Assembly (NCBI GenBank): GCA_003167255.1
Contig: PMTR01000111.1
Span: forward strand, 42,968-106,967
DNA from: Bryobacterales bacterium
Lineage (GTDB): Bacteria > Acidobacteriota > Terriglobia > Bryobacterales > Bryobacteraceae
Direction of reading: 5' to 3'
Length of the DNA: 64,000 bases
The notes under the pieces are model-generated. The model made no database searches, had not been told where the DNA came from, and worked only from the letters and a program-made list of their open reading frames with translations. The position numbers were made by a program, and so were the translations under genes. Of the stretch, positions 32,942 through 41,142 are shown one piece after another; the stretch's first letter is position 1, and each line of letters begins with the position of its first letter.

Positions 32942-34606
32942 ATGGGCAGGACTCTCTTATTCTATTTGTTTGCACAGGTCTTGTGGCCGCAAGTGCCTTC
33001 AGTCAAAACCGGCATCGTTGTAGGTCAGGTGGTCAATGCTAAGACTGGCGAACCTATTGCGAAAGCAACCTTGAGGCTAAATGCCTTAGACCGCCCGGCC
33101 GGATCCACGGAGCAGCCGATTGAGATAAAGACGGCGACAGATTCACAGGGGCGATTTATCATCGGCAACGTGCCGCCAGGGAGATACGTGCTCATTAGTT
33201 TTCAGAGTAGCGGTTTCGAAGCCAGCGAGTTCGGGGCCAAGAGGCGAGGTGGCCCGGGGATGCCGATTCTTGTCCCGGCCGGAGAGCGCACAGACGGTCT
33301 GATTCTTCGCCTGGTTCCGCTGGGCGCCGCCACGGGGCGCGTGTTGGACGAGGATGGAGAACCGGTTGAGCACGCAAGCGTGCAGGCCCAGACCTTTCGA
33401 TTCGAAAGCGGGCGGAGAACTCTGGTTACAGCGGGCCAGGCGACGACCAACGACTTGGGTGCCTTCCGAATTGCGAAGCTTCCCGCGGGGCAGTACTTTC
33501 TGGTAGCCGGCTTCTATCGCGTGGCAAAGGAAGCAACGCCTGGCGGCGGATTGGTGGTTCGCCGTGCGGCCGACACGAGCTTTGCTCCGACCTATTATCC
33601 GGGCACGGTCGATGCCAGAGCGGCGGCATCAATCGACGTTCCGGCAGGAGAGGAGGCCGGAGGTCTCACTATCAAGCTTCTAAAGAAAGCGGCCTATACT
33701 ATTAGGGGCAAGGTGACGCAAGACCTGCTGCCCGGCTCGCCGAATCTGAGCGTCGTGCTAGCTCCCCTCGGGTCGGACATTAGCGCGGCTTTGGCCGGAA
33801 CTCTTTCCGGAATAGTGGACGGGAAGGGCAACTTCGAGATTCGTGGCGTCCCCCCAGGCTCCTATGCCGTCTACGCATGGGTGGGAACTTACCCTAATAA
33901 CTTTCAGACTCATTGTGAAGTAGGGGTGTATGACAAGGACGTCGATGGCGTGGAAGTCCGCTTCGCTCCGCGGGTCAGGGTGACCGGCAAAGTGCGACTG
34001 AAGGACAAAACTGCGCGGGATATGACCGGCATTAGCGTCCTGCTACGGCCCCGGGCGGACGGTTTCGCGCTGGTAAAAGAGCGCGGAACCCACGTTCGAG
34101 AGGATGGCGGCTTCGAAATCGAGGACGTGGAAGCAGGCCTCTATGATGTCGAATTGTTTCACCTGCCCGAGGGTTTCTATATGGAAGCCGCGCACAGCGG
34201 AGACCGCAATGTGCTTGACCTCGGCTTCGAATGCGCCGGCAAGATCGCCCCACTGGAGATCGTGCTCAGCCCAGCCTCCGCGACGGTCGATGGAGTCGCG
34301 CTGGACGACAAAAACCAGCAGCCGGTTGCGGGCGCAACCGTGGCCCTGGTTCCACAGGAAGACGGGCGGCGGAATCGTGAAATGTATTACCGCACGGCGG
34401 TAGCGGACGCGTCCGGCCGATTCAGCCTCAGCGGAATCGTTCCCGGCACGTACAAATTCTTTGCCTGGGACGACATTGAGCCGGGAGCCTATATGGATCC
34501 GGAGTTCATGAAACAGTGGGAGAGTAAGGTTACGGCGAAGACCATTCGAGAAGGCGCCCGGGAGGCCGTTTCGCTATCCGTGCTTCACTCCGAAACGGCT
34601 AAGTAA
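32942..34606 (+). CDS. Exported protein with repeated carboxypeptidase-regulatory-like domains
   Basis: 554 residues with a short signal peptide (TLLFYLFAQVLWPQVPSV). At least five beta-sandwich repeats of the carboxypeptidase-regulatory/Cna-B type follow, each recognisable by a 'G.V.D..G.P...A.V' strand, a 'D..G.F.I..LP.G.Y.L' core (for example DSQGRFIIGNVPPGRYVLI, DASGRFSLSGIVPGTYKF) and an end strand. It lacks any barrel, so it is not a TonB receptor. Proteins of this design are abundant in Solibacter-like genomes, and their function is unknown; they may be surface adhesins or scaffolds. Not in an obvious operon. Confidence 0.8.
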   Translation: MGRTLLFYLFAQVLWPQVPSVKTGIVVGQVVNAKTGEPIAKATLRLNALDRPAGSTEQPIEIKTATDSQGRFIIGNVPPGRYVLISFQSSGFEASEFGAKRRGGPGMPILVPAGERTDGLILRLVPLGAATGRVLDEDGEPVEHASVQAQTFRFESGRRTLVTAGQATTNDLGAFRIAKLPAGQYFLVAGFYRVAKEATPGGGLVVRRAADTSFAPTYYPGTVDARAAASIDVPAGEEAGGLTIKLLKKAAYTIRGKVTQDLLPGSPNLSVVLAPLGSDISAALAGTLSGIVDGKGNFEIRGVPPGSYAVYAWVGTYPNNFQTHCEVGVYDKDVDGVEVRFAPRVRVTGKVRLKDKTARDMTGISVLLRPRADGFALVKERGTHVREDGGFEIEDVEAGLYDVELFHLPEGFYMEAAHSGDRNVLDLGFECAGKIAPLEIVLSPASATVDGVALDDKNQQPVAGATVALVPQEDGRRNREMYYRTAVADASGRFSLSGIVPGTYKFFAWDDIEPGAYMDPEFMKQWESKVTAKTIREGAREAVSLSVLHSETAK

Positions 34607-34682
34607 AGTCGTTCCGCCCCAACCGACGCCGAGCAGTATTCAAGCTGTCGCGACTGGACGCGATTACTCTTCTGCTGCGGCC

Positions 34683-34870
34683 GGCCTAATAAGGAAAAAG
34701 GGACGCCGGCCGGCCGATTTCGACGGATGTCTTTCAGAAGGTGGATCCGAGATAGAAGCCGAGAGGAATCGTCACCCCAGCGTTTTGCGGGAACAGATTG
34801 CCGTTGGAGTAATGCGCGATCCGGACTTCGGCGGTGACCCGTCTATTCCTGCCCAAGAAGACTCCGGCGC
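34683..34870. repeat. 188-bp duplicated block, orphan copy (3' end of PagL-like gene)
   Basis: Identical to 14061-14248 except for four substitutions, in the same orientation and 20,622 bp away. It contains the last 46 or so codons of the PagL-like gene on the minus strand and the spacer behind it, with no start or upstream part. It lies between the stop of the regulatory-domain protein and the stop of the VWA gene, so it disrupts no gene. Neither boundary shows an insertion-element end. Confidence 0.9.
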
Positions 34871-34892
34871 CTTGGGACATATCCCCTCTAGC

Positions 34893-37076
34893 CTACGGCA
34901 CCACCATGATCTGCGCCCGCGTGAAGCTGAACTTCTTCTCGGTGGGGTTCATGATGCTTACCTGGCATTCGTATCTTCCGGGCTGGAGCTTGGCGAGCGG
35001 CAGGGAGAAGCGGATCGGCAGGGCCTTGGTCTTCTTATCCAACCCGTCCTTTACCACTAACTGCTCGGTCTGGAAGGCCAGAGTCTTGCCGTGGAAGAAG
35101 CTGACGTTGGCCACCACCGGCTCGGTGGTTTCGGCCAGCGGTTCGTAGGTTTCCAGGTAGACGTACATTTCCTGGCTCTTCTTGAAGACGCGCGTCACGC
35201 TGGGAATCAGCTTCTGGTTGTCCTGCACCAGGGGATTCTCGGCGAGCAGTTTCTTATCCTTCTCGGCCGAGTACAGCGCTTCGTTTACGGGCTGCCGCTG
35301 GTTGCTCAGGATCACGGAGCTGGTGGCCAGGGTGGTCTGGTTAGTGGAGAGGTCGGGGATGACGAACTTCTGTTCGTAGGTCCCGATCATGCCAGTTTCG
35401 TTGTCGCGGGCGAGGAATTTCAGCGAATAGGAGCCGGGCGGCAGGGTAAAGCCGGTGTCGTAAGCGATGGAGCGCTTGGAAAGTTCGGCGGCGTTCTGGT
35501 CCTTGAGCTTGAGCTCGACGTAGTCGCGGACGTTGCCCTTGATGTCACCCTTGGAATCCTTGACCTGTCCGATGAAATCGAGGCGGGTAGTCTCGGCGCC
35601 GCCGTGCATGGCGAGTTCCAGTTCGCTGCCGGGAATCTTGACTTCCACGGGCACGAAGTAGCTGTCGCGCGCCAGGCGGAAATAATCGATTTCGGCGACG
35701 ACCGTAATATCGGTGATGGGGTCGCCCAGCATCAGGGCTTCGGAGAGCTGGCGTTCCTTGTCCTCGGAGTCGAACTTCTTAAACAGCTTGCCGGCGAAGT
35801 AACCGTGGCGGTATTCCAGCTTGGCGGAGAGGTCCTTCTTGATCTTGAGGTCGATCTTGCGATAGTGGCCGTCGAGCGCGGTGTTGGTGCTGTAATAGCC
35901 GAGGATGTAGTAGCTGGAAATATCCTTCTGGGCCTGCACGATGCCGACGCCGAGATCGTTGTTATCGAGCAGCGCTTTGCCGCCGGTGTCGGCGGCCAGG
36001 GTAGTGAGGGTTTCCTGCTGGCCTTGGAAGCTGGCTTGGGCCGACCGCTGCGAACTGCCGGTGAAGGCGCCCTGGCCGCTAGTGGCGCCCTTGGTGGCGT
36101 CGCCGAGCGGACCGGAGGCCACCAAGCCGCGCGCGTCGATGGGGTAGAAGGAGACGTTAGCTTTGATGGCGGCGTTTTCGGTAGCGGTCAATTGCGCCTG
36201 GTTGTTGCCGTTTTTGTCTTGGCTCAAGCCGCTGGCGAAGTAGACCAAGGCCTTCTTTTCGGGGAGTGAGCCGAGCATCTTGGCGGCGGTTTCCAACGCG
36301 GACAACTGGCGGTCGGTGTTGAAAATGTTGAATTCGGAATCGTCGGCGCTGAACGCGGCGCCGGTATCGGAAGCGGCATCGCTCGAATCGGTGGAGTCGA
36401 AACCGGTGCCTTCGCCGACGGTCAGGCCCTTGATGTCCTTGATGAGTTGGTCGCGGTCATCGGTGAAGTCTCTGACTACCTTGACGTCGGCGGCAAAAGT
36501 CATGATGGCTACCAGATCCGACGCGGTGATCTGGGTCTTTACGAACTTGACGGCGGAATCCTGGGCGCGGATCTGATCCTGAATGGGCATGGAGGTCATG
36601 TCGAAGAACAGGACCATGAGGCGCTTGTCTTTGTACTTGACCTCGCCGGCCTGGGCCGGGGCGATCTGGTTCGACGTGACGGCCTTGATTTCCAGTGTGG
36701 CCGGTTTGGGTGCTGCAGCGGCGTCGGGACGCGTTTCCAGAGTGGCCGGCGGCGTGGTGATGGGATCGGACTTCAGCTCCTGGTATTCGCAGACCTTGAT
36801 GTCCTGGGGCTTGCCGTCTTCGGTGATGGCGAAATCGGCGGCTTTCAAGCCGGGCACGGGATTGCCGTTCTTGTCCTTGGCAAAGACGTCGACCACCACC
36901 AATTGCACTGTGTCGGTGAAGCTGTAGACCTTCTTGGCGCCGGGCGCGGCGGTGCCCTTCTTTTGCGCCGCCGATTTCGCGGCGGATTTCTGCGGCGCGG
37001 CGGGTGGCTGGGTGGCGACCTGCTGCGCGGAAGCGATCAGCAGCGCAGCAAGGATGGTGAAGAGTGTAACTCGCAT
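34893..37076 (-). CDS. VWFA-related secreted protein (acidobacterial type)
   Basis: 727 residues. It has a signal peptide (LFTILAALLIASAQQ), a Lys/Ala/Pro-rich stretch to about 48, a small beta domain (VVVDVFAKDKNGNPVPGLKA), a von Willebrand A domain from about 150 with a degenerate MIDAS (LFFDMTSM in place of DxSxS), and a long beta-rich C-terminal region. This matches the acidobacterial VWFA-related family, whose role is unknown but which is thought to mediate protein-protein contact outside the cytoplasm. Its ATG overlaps the TonB receptor stop as TAATG, so it is translationally coupled to that receptor and the products may work together. It ends 22 bp from the orphan 188-bp repeat. Confidence 0.85.
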   Translation of the reverse strand: MRVTLFTILAALLIASAQQVATQPPAAPQKSAAKSAAQKKGTAAPGAKKVYSFTDTVQLVVVDVFAKDKNGNPVPGLKAADFAITEDGKPQDIKVCEYQELKSDPITTPPATLETRPDAAAAPKPATLEIKAVTSNQIAPAQAGEVKYKDKRLMVLFFDMTSMPIQDQIRAQDSAVKFVKTQITASDLVAIMTFAADVKVVRDFTDDRDQLIKDIKGLTVGEGTGFDSTDSSDAASDTGAAFSADDSEFNIFNTDRQLSALETAAKMLGSLPEKKALVYFASGLSQDKNGNNQAQLTATENAAIKANVSFYPIDARGLVASGPLGDATKGATSGQGAFTGSSQRSAQASFQGQQETLTTLAADTGGKALLDNNDLGVGIVQAQKDISSYYILGYYSTNTALDGHYRKIDLKIKKDLSAKLEYRHGYFAGKLFKKFDSEDKERQLSEALMLGDPITDITVVAEIDYFRLARDSYFVPVEVKIPGSELELAMHGGAETTRLDFIGQVKDSKGDIKGNVRDYVELKLKDQNAAELSKRSIAYDTGFTLPPGSYSLKFLARDNETGMIGTYEQKFVIPDLSTNQTTLATSSVILSNQRQPVNEALYSAEKDKKLLAENPLVQDNQKLIPSVTRVFKKSQEMYVYLETYEPLAETTEPVVANVSFFHGKTLAFQTEQLVVKDGLDKKTKALPIRFSLPLAKLQPGRYECQVSIMNPTEKKFSFTRAQIMVVP

Positions 37077-40000
37077 TAGAAATTAAACCTCAAGGTGGCG
37101 GTGACAGTGCGCATTGAGCCGTAGTTTTGGACCAGCCCGAACTGATTCAGACTTGTGGCGTTCAAGTACCAACTGGAAACGACGGGGTGGTTGATGGGGT
37201 TCTGGGACTGGAGACTGAATGTCAGGTTCTTGCGGTCCGCCAGGCGGAAGGTGCGGCTGGCGTTGGCGCTTATTGAAAACTGGCCGGGTCCGGTGAGCGC
37301 ATCGCGGCCGATATTGCCATACAGTCCGCTGGGAGGCGCCGAGAATGCGGCCGGGTTCAGAGTGCCATCGATATAAGCGGGTTGGCCATTGTAATAGGCC
37401 CGGATATTGGCCTGTGCGGTTCCTCCGCCCAATAGCTTGCCGGCGGTGGGAGTGATGGGCGCGCCGCTGGCCACGGTTATGTTGGTGGTAAGCATCCAGT
37501 CTTTGATGATGACGCCCTTCCATCCGTTGATGAGGGCGCCTCCGCGGGTGCCGACGCCGGTAGAGTAATTGAGTGAGGTGGTAAAGGTCTGGTTGCGCAC
37601 GCCGGCAGTGCGGCCGCGCTCGCCGGAGGGATCCAGCCAGTTCTGAGCGATGCCGCCGAAAGAGTCATCGATGCTCTTGGCGAAAGAGTAACTGAGGTTC
37701 CAACCGAGACCGCCGCGGGTGCGGCGGTTCAACTGAGCCTGCACCGAGTCATAGACGCTATTGCCGTTGGAAGTTTCGTAGGTGTATCCGGCCGGGCAGA
37801 TAAAGCCCGAGGCGCAAGTCGGCGAGCCGCCGGGCGCATAAGAATTCGGCAGCAACTGCTGCGGAAGCGCGGTGCCCTTCGACGCGAAATACGTGACGGT
37901 GGAAACCATGTTCCACTTCAGGTTTTGCTGGATCGCCAGTTGCCAGAGCTGCGCGTAGCCGACGCGGAAGTTCGCGTTGATGGCCTGGGTAGTGGTTGCC
38001 TGATTACCGCTGGCACAGCCAAGCTGCGTCAAGGAGGTCAGATTGAGACCGTTCTGCAGCGTGGCGTTGCATTTGTTCTGGAGGAGGAATTCAGTAGCGA
38101 ACGGTGCTTGCGCATCCAACTGCGCGACTAGACTGGAATATACGGACGGGGAGAATTGGATGCCATACCCGCCGCGAACCACGGTGGAGCGTTTGGCGAA
38201 CGGCTTCCAGGCAAAACCGATGCGCGGTGAAAAATCGGTCTTCTGGCCGTGCAGCATGGAGTCGCTGTAGTGGATGCCCGTTGCGGGACCGGTGCCTCCG
38301 GCCACGACCGCCGCCGCACCGATGCTAGTCGGAACCATGAAATTGCCCGGGAGGTCGATGGTGGCGAGGCGGTTGTACAACTCGGTGGTGGGCGCCTGAT
38401 AATCCCACCGCAGGCCCAGGCTAAGCGAGAGCCTCGGGCTGAGCTGCCACTGATCGTTGGCGAAAAGATCGTAGACGCTAGTTCGCAGGTAGCGGTCGCC
38501 GCCGCTGGGCGTGTTCTGGATGGCCACTAGATTCGCCGGCGGCGAACTGCCGGCCGCAATGAGCGCGGCGCCTTGCGAATTGTTCAACGAGTTGGCGACG
38601 TTGAGCGACATGGTGCTGGGAGTGCCGAGCAGGAAATCGGCAAGATCGTACCCGGTTCCGTTGCTGGCGATGCCATTCAGAGCGGTGGCGACGCCGGTGA
38701 AGGAGTAAGTGCCGCGCGGGTTGTTCTGGCTCAGGGTGTTGGCCTGGCGCCGGCTGAAATCCCCGCCGAACTGGAATTGGTGCGCGCCGTGTACCCAGAG
38801 CACCGTTTCGCCAACCGCGCTGGTCTGGGGATGGTTGTAACTGGCTCTCGCGTCGGACAGTCCGAGGATGCCGCTTCCCGAGAAGTTGAGAGCGGGCGGC
38901 CCCCAATTGAGCGGTAACTGGTCGGTGCCGGTGATGCCCAAAGTGCCTTCCACGTTAGTAAGGTTGGCGAAATACGGCGTGGTGAGCTGATGAGCCTTGC
39001 TGTAGGTGTACCGGCTGGTGGCGATCACGTGCAGGCTGAAATGGTAGATGTAGGAGGCATTGGCATTGATGCCGTTGTTGCTTGCGAGATCTTTCCAGCC
39101 AGGAATGGTGGCCGCGAAGACGCTGGGCGTGGTGGTGTTGCTGCGCTGGTACTGCAGGCCGCCGTTCACCTGGTTCTTGGTATTGAAGCTGTAGCTCAGA
39201 CGGGCATTGACGTTGTCTGAGTTGGTGGCGCCCGATGCCGAGGCAGCATAGTTCAGCGGTGCATTGGCGGTGCCGCCGGTGAAATTCGGCTCCGGGTAGT
39301 ATTTCAGCAAGGCAAGCGCGGCTGAGTTAATGCTGGTGAGCGGGATCTGGTTGTTGGAGTAGGGCGTCGCGCCGTTGTACAGGACGAGGGGAAGTCCGTT
39401 AGTGCCAGTCACGCCGGCAAAATTCCCAGCCTTCTCTGCGTCGGTGGGCACCAGGTAGCTGTAGGTGGTCCCGGTGCGGGCGCGGCCGAGCGTGTAATTA
39501 ATGGTGAAGGTGCCCTTGTTGCTGGTGAGCAGATGCGGAATCTTCAGCGGGCCGCCGGCGGTCAGGGTAGAGCGGATGCTCTGCCTATTGGGTTTGGAAA
39601 CGTCCTGGCCGGTGATGGAATAGTCACGCGCATTGAGCGCGGAGTTGGTCAGAATGCCGCTGGCGCTGAAGTTGTAACGAGAGCGCGGATCGCGGCGATT
39701 GTTGCCGAAAGAGCCCACACCGCCACGGCCACCGGGGCCGCCACGACCGCCGCCGCCGCGTCCGCCGCGTCCACCGCCGCCCGGGGACATGGGAATGTTC
39801 ATGCCACCGCCGCCGCGGCCACCACCACCGAATCCCGCGCCGCCGCCGGGACCACCGCCGCCGGGAGCGCCGCCGCCGCGGCCACCGCGGCCGCCGCCGG
39901 CATCACCGCCGGCTGCCATTTGGGTGGGATCGCCGGGCATGCCGTTCATGCCGGGCATCATCATGCCGCCGGGGCCCATGCCGCCCATGTCGCCGCCGCG

Positions 40001-40834
40001 TCCCGGACCCCAATCGCCGCCCTGGCCCGGCATATTCAGGCCTTGGCTGACGCTGCCGTTGATGGTGAAGGCATCGTTGGCGCTCTGGGAGAGGTCGCTG
40101 TTCGCGGCGAGGTCATTGTTCATGGCCGCGTCGGGGGCGGCGACATCGCCGGACTGGTTTACGCCGATGCGCTGAAAACCGCCCTGCTGCGACCCGCCGG
40201 GCCGTGCCACGGTGGATCCACCGAGGGCTTGGGTGAGAGAGGGATTCCCGTTGTTTCCAGCGGGCTTGGACGTGGTAGCGTTCTTGGAATTCTTGGAGTT
40301 CCCCTTGGCCGGCGGCTTGGCATTGCTGGCCGCGGCCGTGGTGGTGGCAGCGGGCTTGGTATCAGCAGCTTTGGTATCGGTGGCCGCCGGCACCGCCGGT
40401 TTGGTTTCGGCGGGCTTATCGGCGGTAGCCGTAGTTGCCGGAGCCGTGGCAGCCGGCACGGCGGGTGCGGCCGGCGTCGGGGGTGGGGGAGGCGGCGCGG
40501 TCATGGCTTCCAGTGACTGCATTTTGAGATCCCAAAGCGGGCTTGGCGCGTCGGCGGCAATGCCGATCTCGCGGCTGACCTTCTCGAAGCCCAGCATGTC
40601 GACGCTGATGGTCCAAACACCATCGGCGAGCTCCGGGAATGCATAGAACCCATTCTCGTCGGTGGTGGTGAGGACCTTCTTGTCGCCTTGGGTGGCGGTT
40701 ACGGATGCGCCGGGGACGGGTAGGCCCCCGGATTTGACGTTGCCATGATGTTCCGAAGCCATCAAGCCCATTACGACAACGCAGGCGACCAACAGGAGGC
40801 GCCCAATAGAGGTATAGAAACGGTTAGCAGCCAT
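37076..40834 (-). CDS. TonB-dependent receptor 3 with Pro/Ala- and Gly/Arg-rich insert
   Basis: 1252 residues. It has a signal peptide (LLLVACVVVMGLMASEHHG), a carboxypeptidase-regulatory-like domain (GLPVPGASVTATQGDKKV), then a low-complexity segment that is unusual for a receptor: Pro/Ala/Thr-rich at about 113-200 and Gly/Arg/Met-rich at about 270-390 (GRGGRGGG, GGGRGGRGG, MMMPGMNGMPG). A plug-like region and barrel follow, ending in TVTATLRFNF with terminal Phe. Acidobacterial receptors of this type often have such a linker, but this one is long. It is coupled by a TAATG overlap to the VWA gene. The substrate is unknown. The Gly-rich part is encoded by simple-sequence DNA (39700-40030) prone to length change. 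Confidence 0.85.
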   Translation of the reverse strand: MAANRFYTSIGRLLLVACVVVMGLMASEHHGNVKSGGLPVPGASVTATQGDKKVLTTTDENGFYAFPELADGVWTISVDMLGFEKVSREIGIAADAPSPLWDLKMQSLEAMTAPPPPPPTPAAPAVPAATAPATTATADKPAETKPAVPAATDTKAADTKPAATTTAAASNAKPPAKGNSKNSKNATTSKPAGNNGNPSLTQALGGSTVARPGGSQQGGFQRIGVNQSGDVAAPDAAMNNDLAANSDLSQSANDAFTINGSVSQGLNMPGQGGDWGPGRGGDMGGMGPGGMMMPGMNGMPGDPTQMAAGGDAGGGRGGRGGGAPGGGGPGGGAGFGGGGRGGGGMNIPMSPGGGGRGGRGGGGRGGPGGRGGVGSFGNNRRDPRSRYNFSASGILTNSALNARDYSITGQDVSKPNRQSIRSTLTAGGPLKIPHLLTSNKGTFTINYTLGRARTGTTYSYLVPTDAEKAGNFAGVTGTNGLPLVLYNGATPYSNNQIPLTSINSAALALLKYYPEPNFTGGTANAPLNYAASASGATNSDNVNARLSYSFNTKNQVNGGLQYQRSNTTTPSVFAATIPGWKDLASNNGINANASYIYHFSLHVIATSRYTYSKAHQLTTPYFANLTNVEGTLGITGTDQLPLNWGPPALNFSGSGILGLSDARASYNHPQTSAVGETVLWVHGAHQFQFGGDFSRRQANTLSQNNPRGTYSFTGVATALNGIASNGTGYDLADFLLGTPSTMSLNVANSLNNSQGAALIAAGSSPPANLVAIQNTPSGGDRYLRTSVYDLFANDQWQLSPRLSLSLGLRWDYQAPTTELYNRLATIDLPGNFMVPTSIGAAAVVAGGTGPATGIHYSDSMLHGQKTDFSPRIGFAWKPFAKRSTVVRGGYGIQFSPSVYSSLVAQLDAQAPFATEFLLQNKCNATLQNGLNLTSLTQLGCASGNQATTTQAINANFRVGYAQLWQLAIQQNLKWNMVSTVTYFASKGTALPQQLLPNSYAPGGSPTCASGFICPAGYTYETSNGNSVYDSVQAQLNRRTRGGLGWNLSYSFAKSIDDSFGGIAQNWLDPSGERGRTAGVRNQTFTTSLNYSTGVGTRGGALINGWKGVIIKDWMLTTNITVASGAPITPTAGKLLGGGTAQANIRAYYNGQPAYIDGTLNPAAFSAPPSGLYGNIGRDALTGPGQFSISANASRTFRLADRKNLTFSLQSQNPINHPVVSSWYLNATSLNQFGLVQNYGSMRTVTATLRFNF

Positions 40835-41142
40835 GGGGGTAACACCATGTAGGCGAAGCGAAAACAGGGAATGTTACCGCAGCCGGTCCGGATTCTGCGG
40901 AACTCAAGAGCCTGCGGCGGGTTACACGCCGGCCAGGGTCCTGATTATCACCTAATAAACAGGTTGCCGGGAGAGCCGCGCGGGGGCCAAACGGGCGCGG
41001 GGAAGTGTAAGCCAATTAACATTCGAATACCGGCCCTTGCTATCGAAAACTATGGTAATTTGACGGAATTTAATCCGGCATAATCAGGGGAAAGTAACGC
41101 TATAATCAGCACGGATAGTAGTACTAGTATTAATGAGGCTGC
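40835..41142. other. Divergent control region of TonB receptor 3 and the repeat protein
   Basis: 308 bp without a gene, notably AT-rich in the right half. A TATAAT at 41101-41106 lies 37 bp before the GTG start of the gene to the right; no good -35 is present at 17 bp, though a TTGACG occurs at 41060-41065. The left half would hold the receptor promoter on the minus strand. Confidence 0.45.
41101..41106 (+). promoter_or_regulatory. Candidate -10 box TATAAT
   Basis: A perfect TATAAT in an AT-rich stretch, 37 bp upstream of GTG 41143. The -35 region is not convincing (GCATAA at 17 bp), so activator dependence would be expected if this box is used. Confidence 0.3.

Noticed and set aside
39533-40516. 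327-codon plus-strand ORF over the Gly-rich receptor segment
   Set aside because: Ala/Gly/Thr simple sequence that only mirrors the repetitive codons of the receptor on the other strand.
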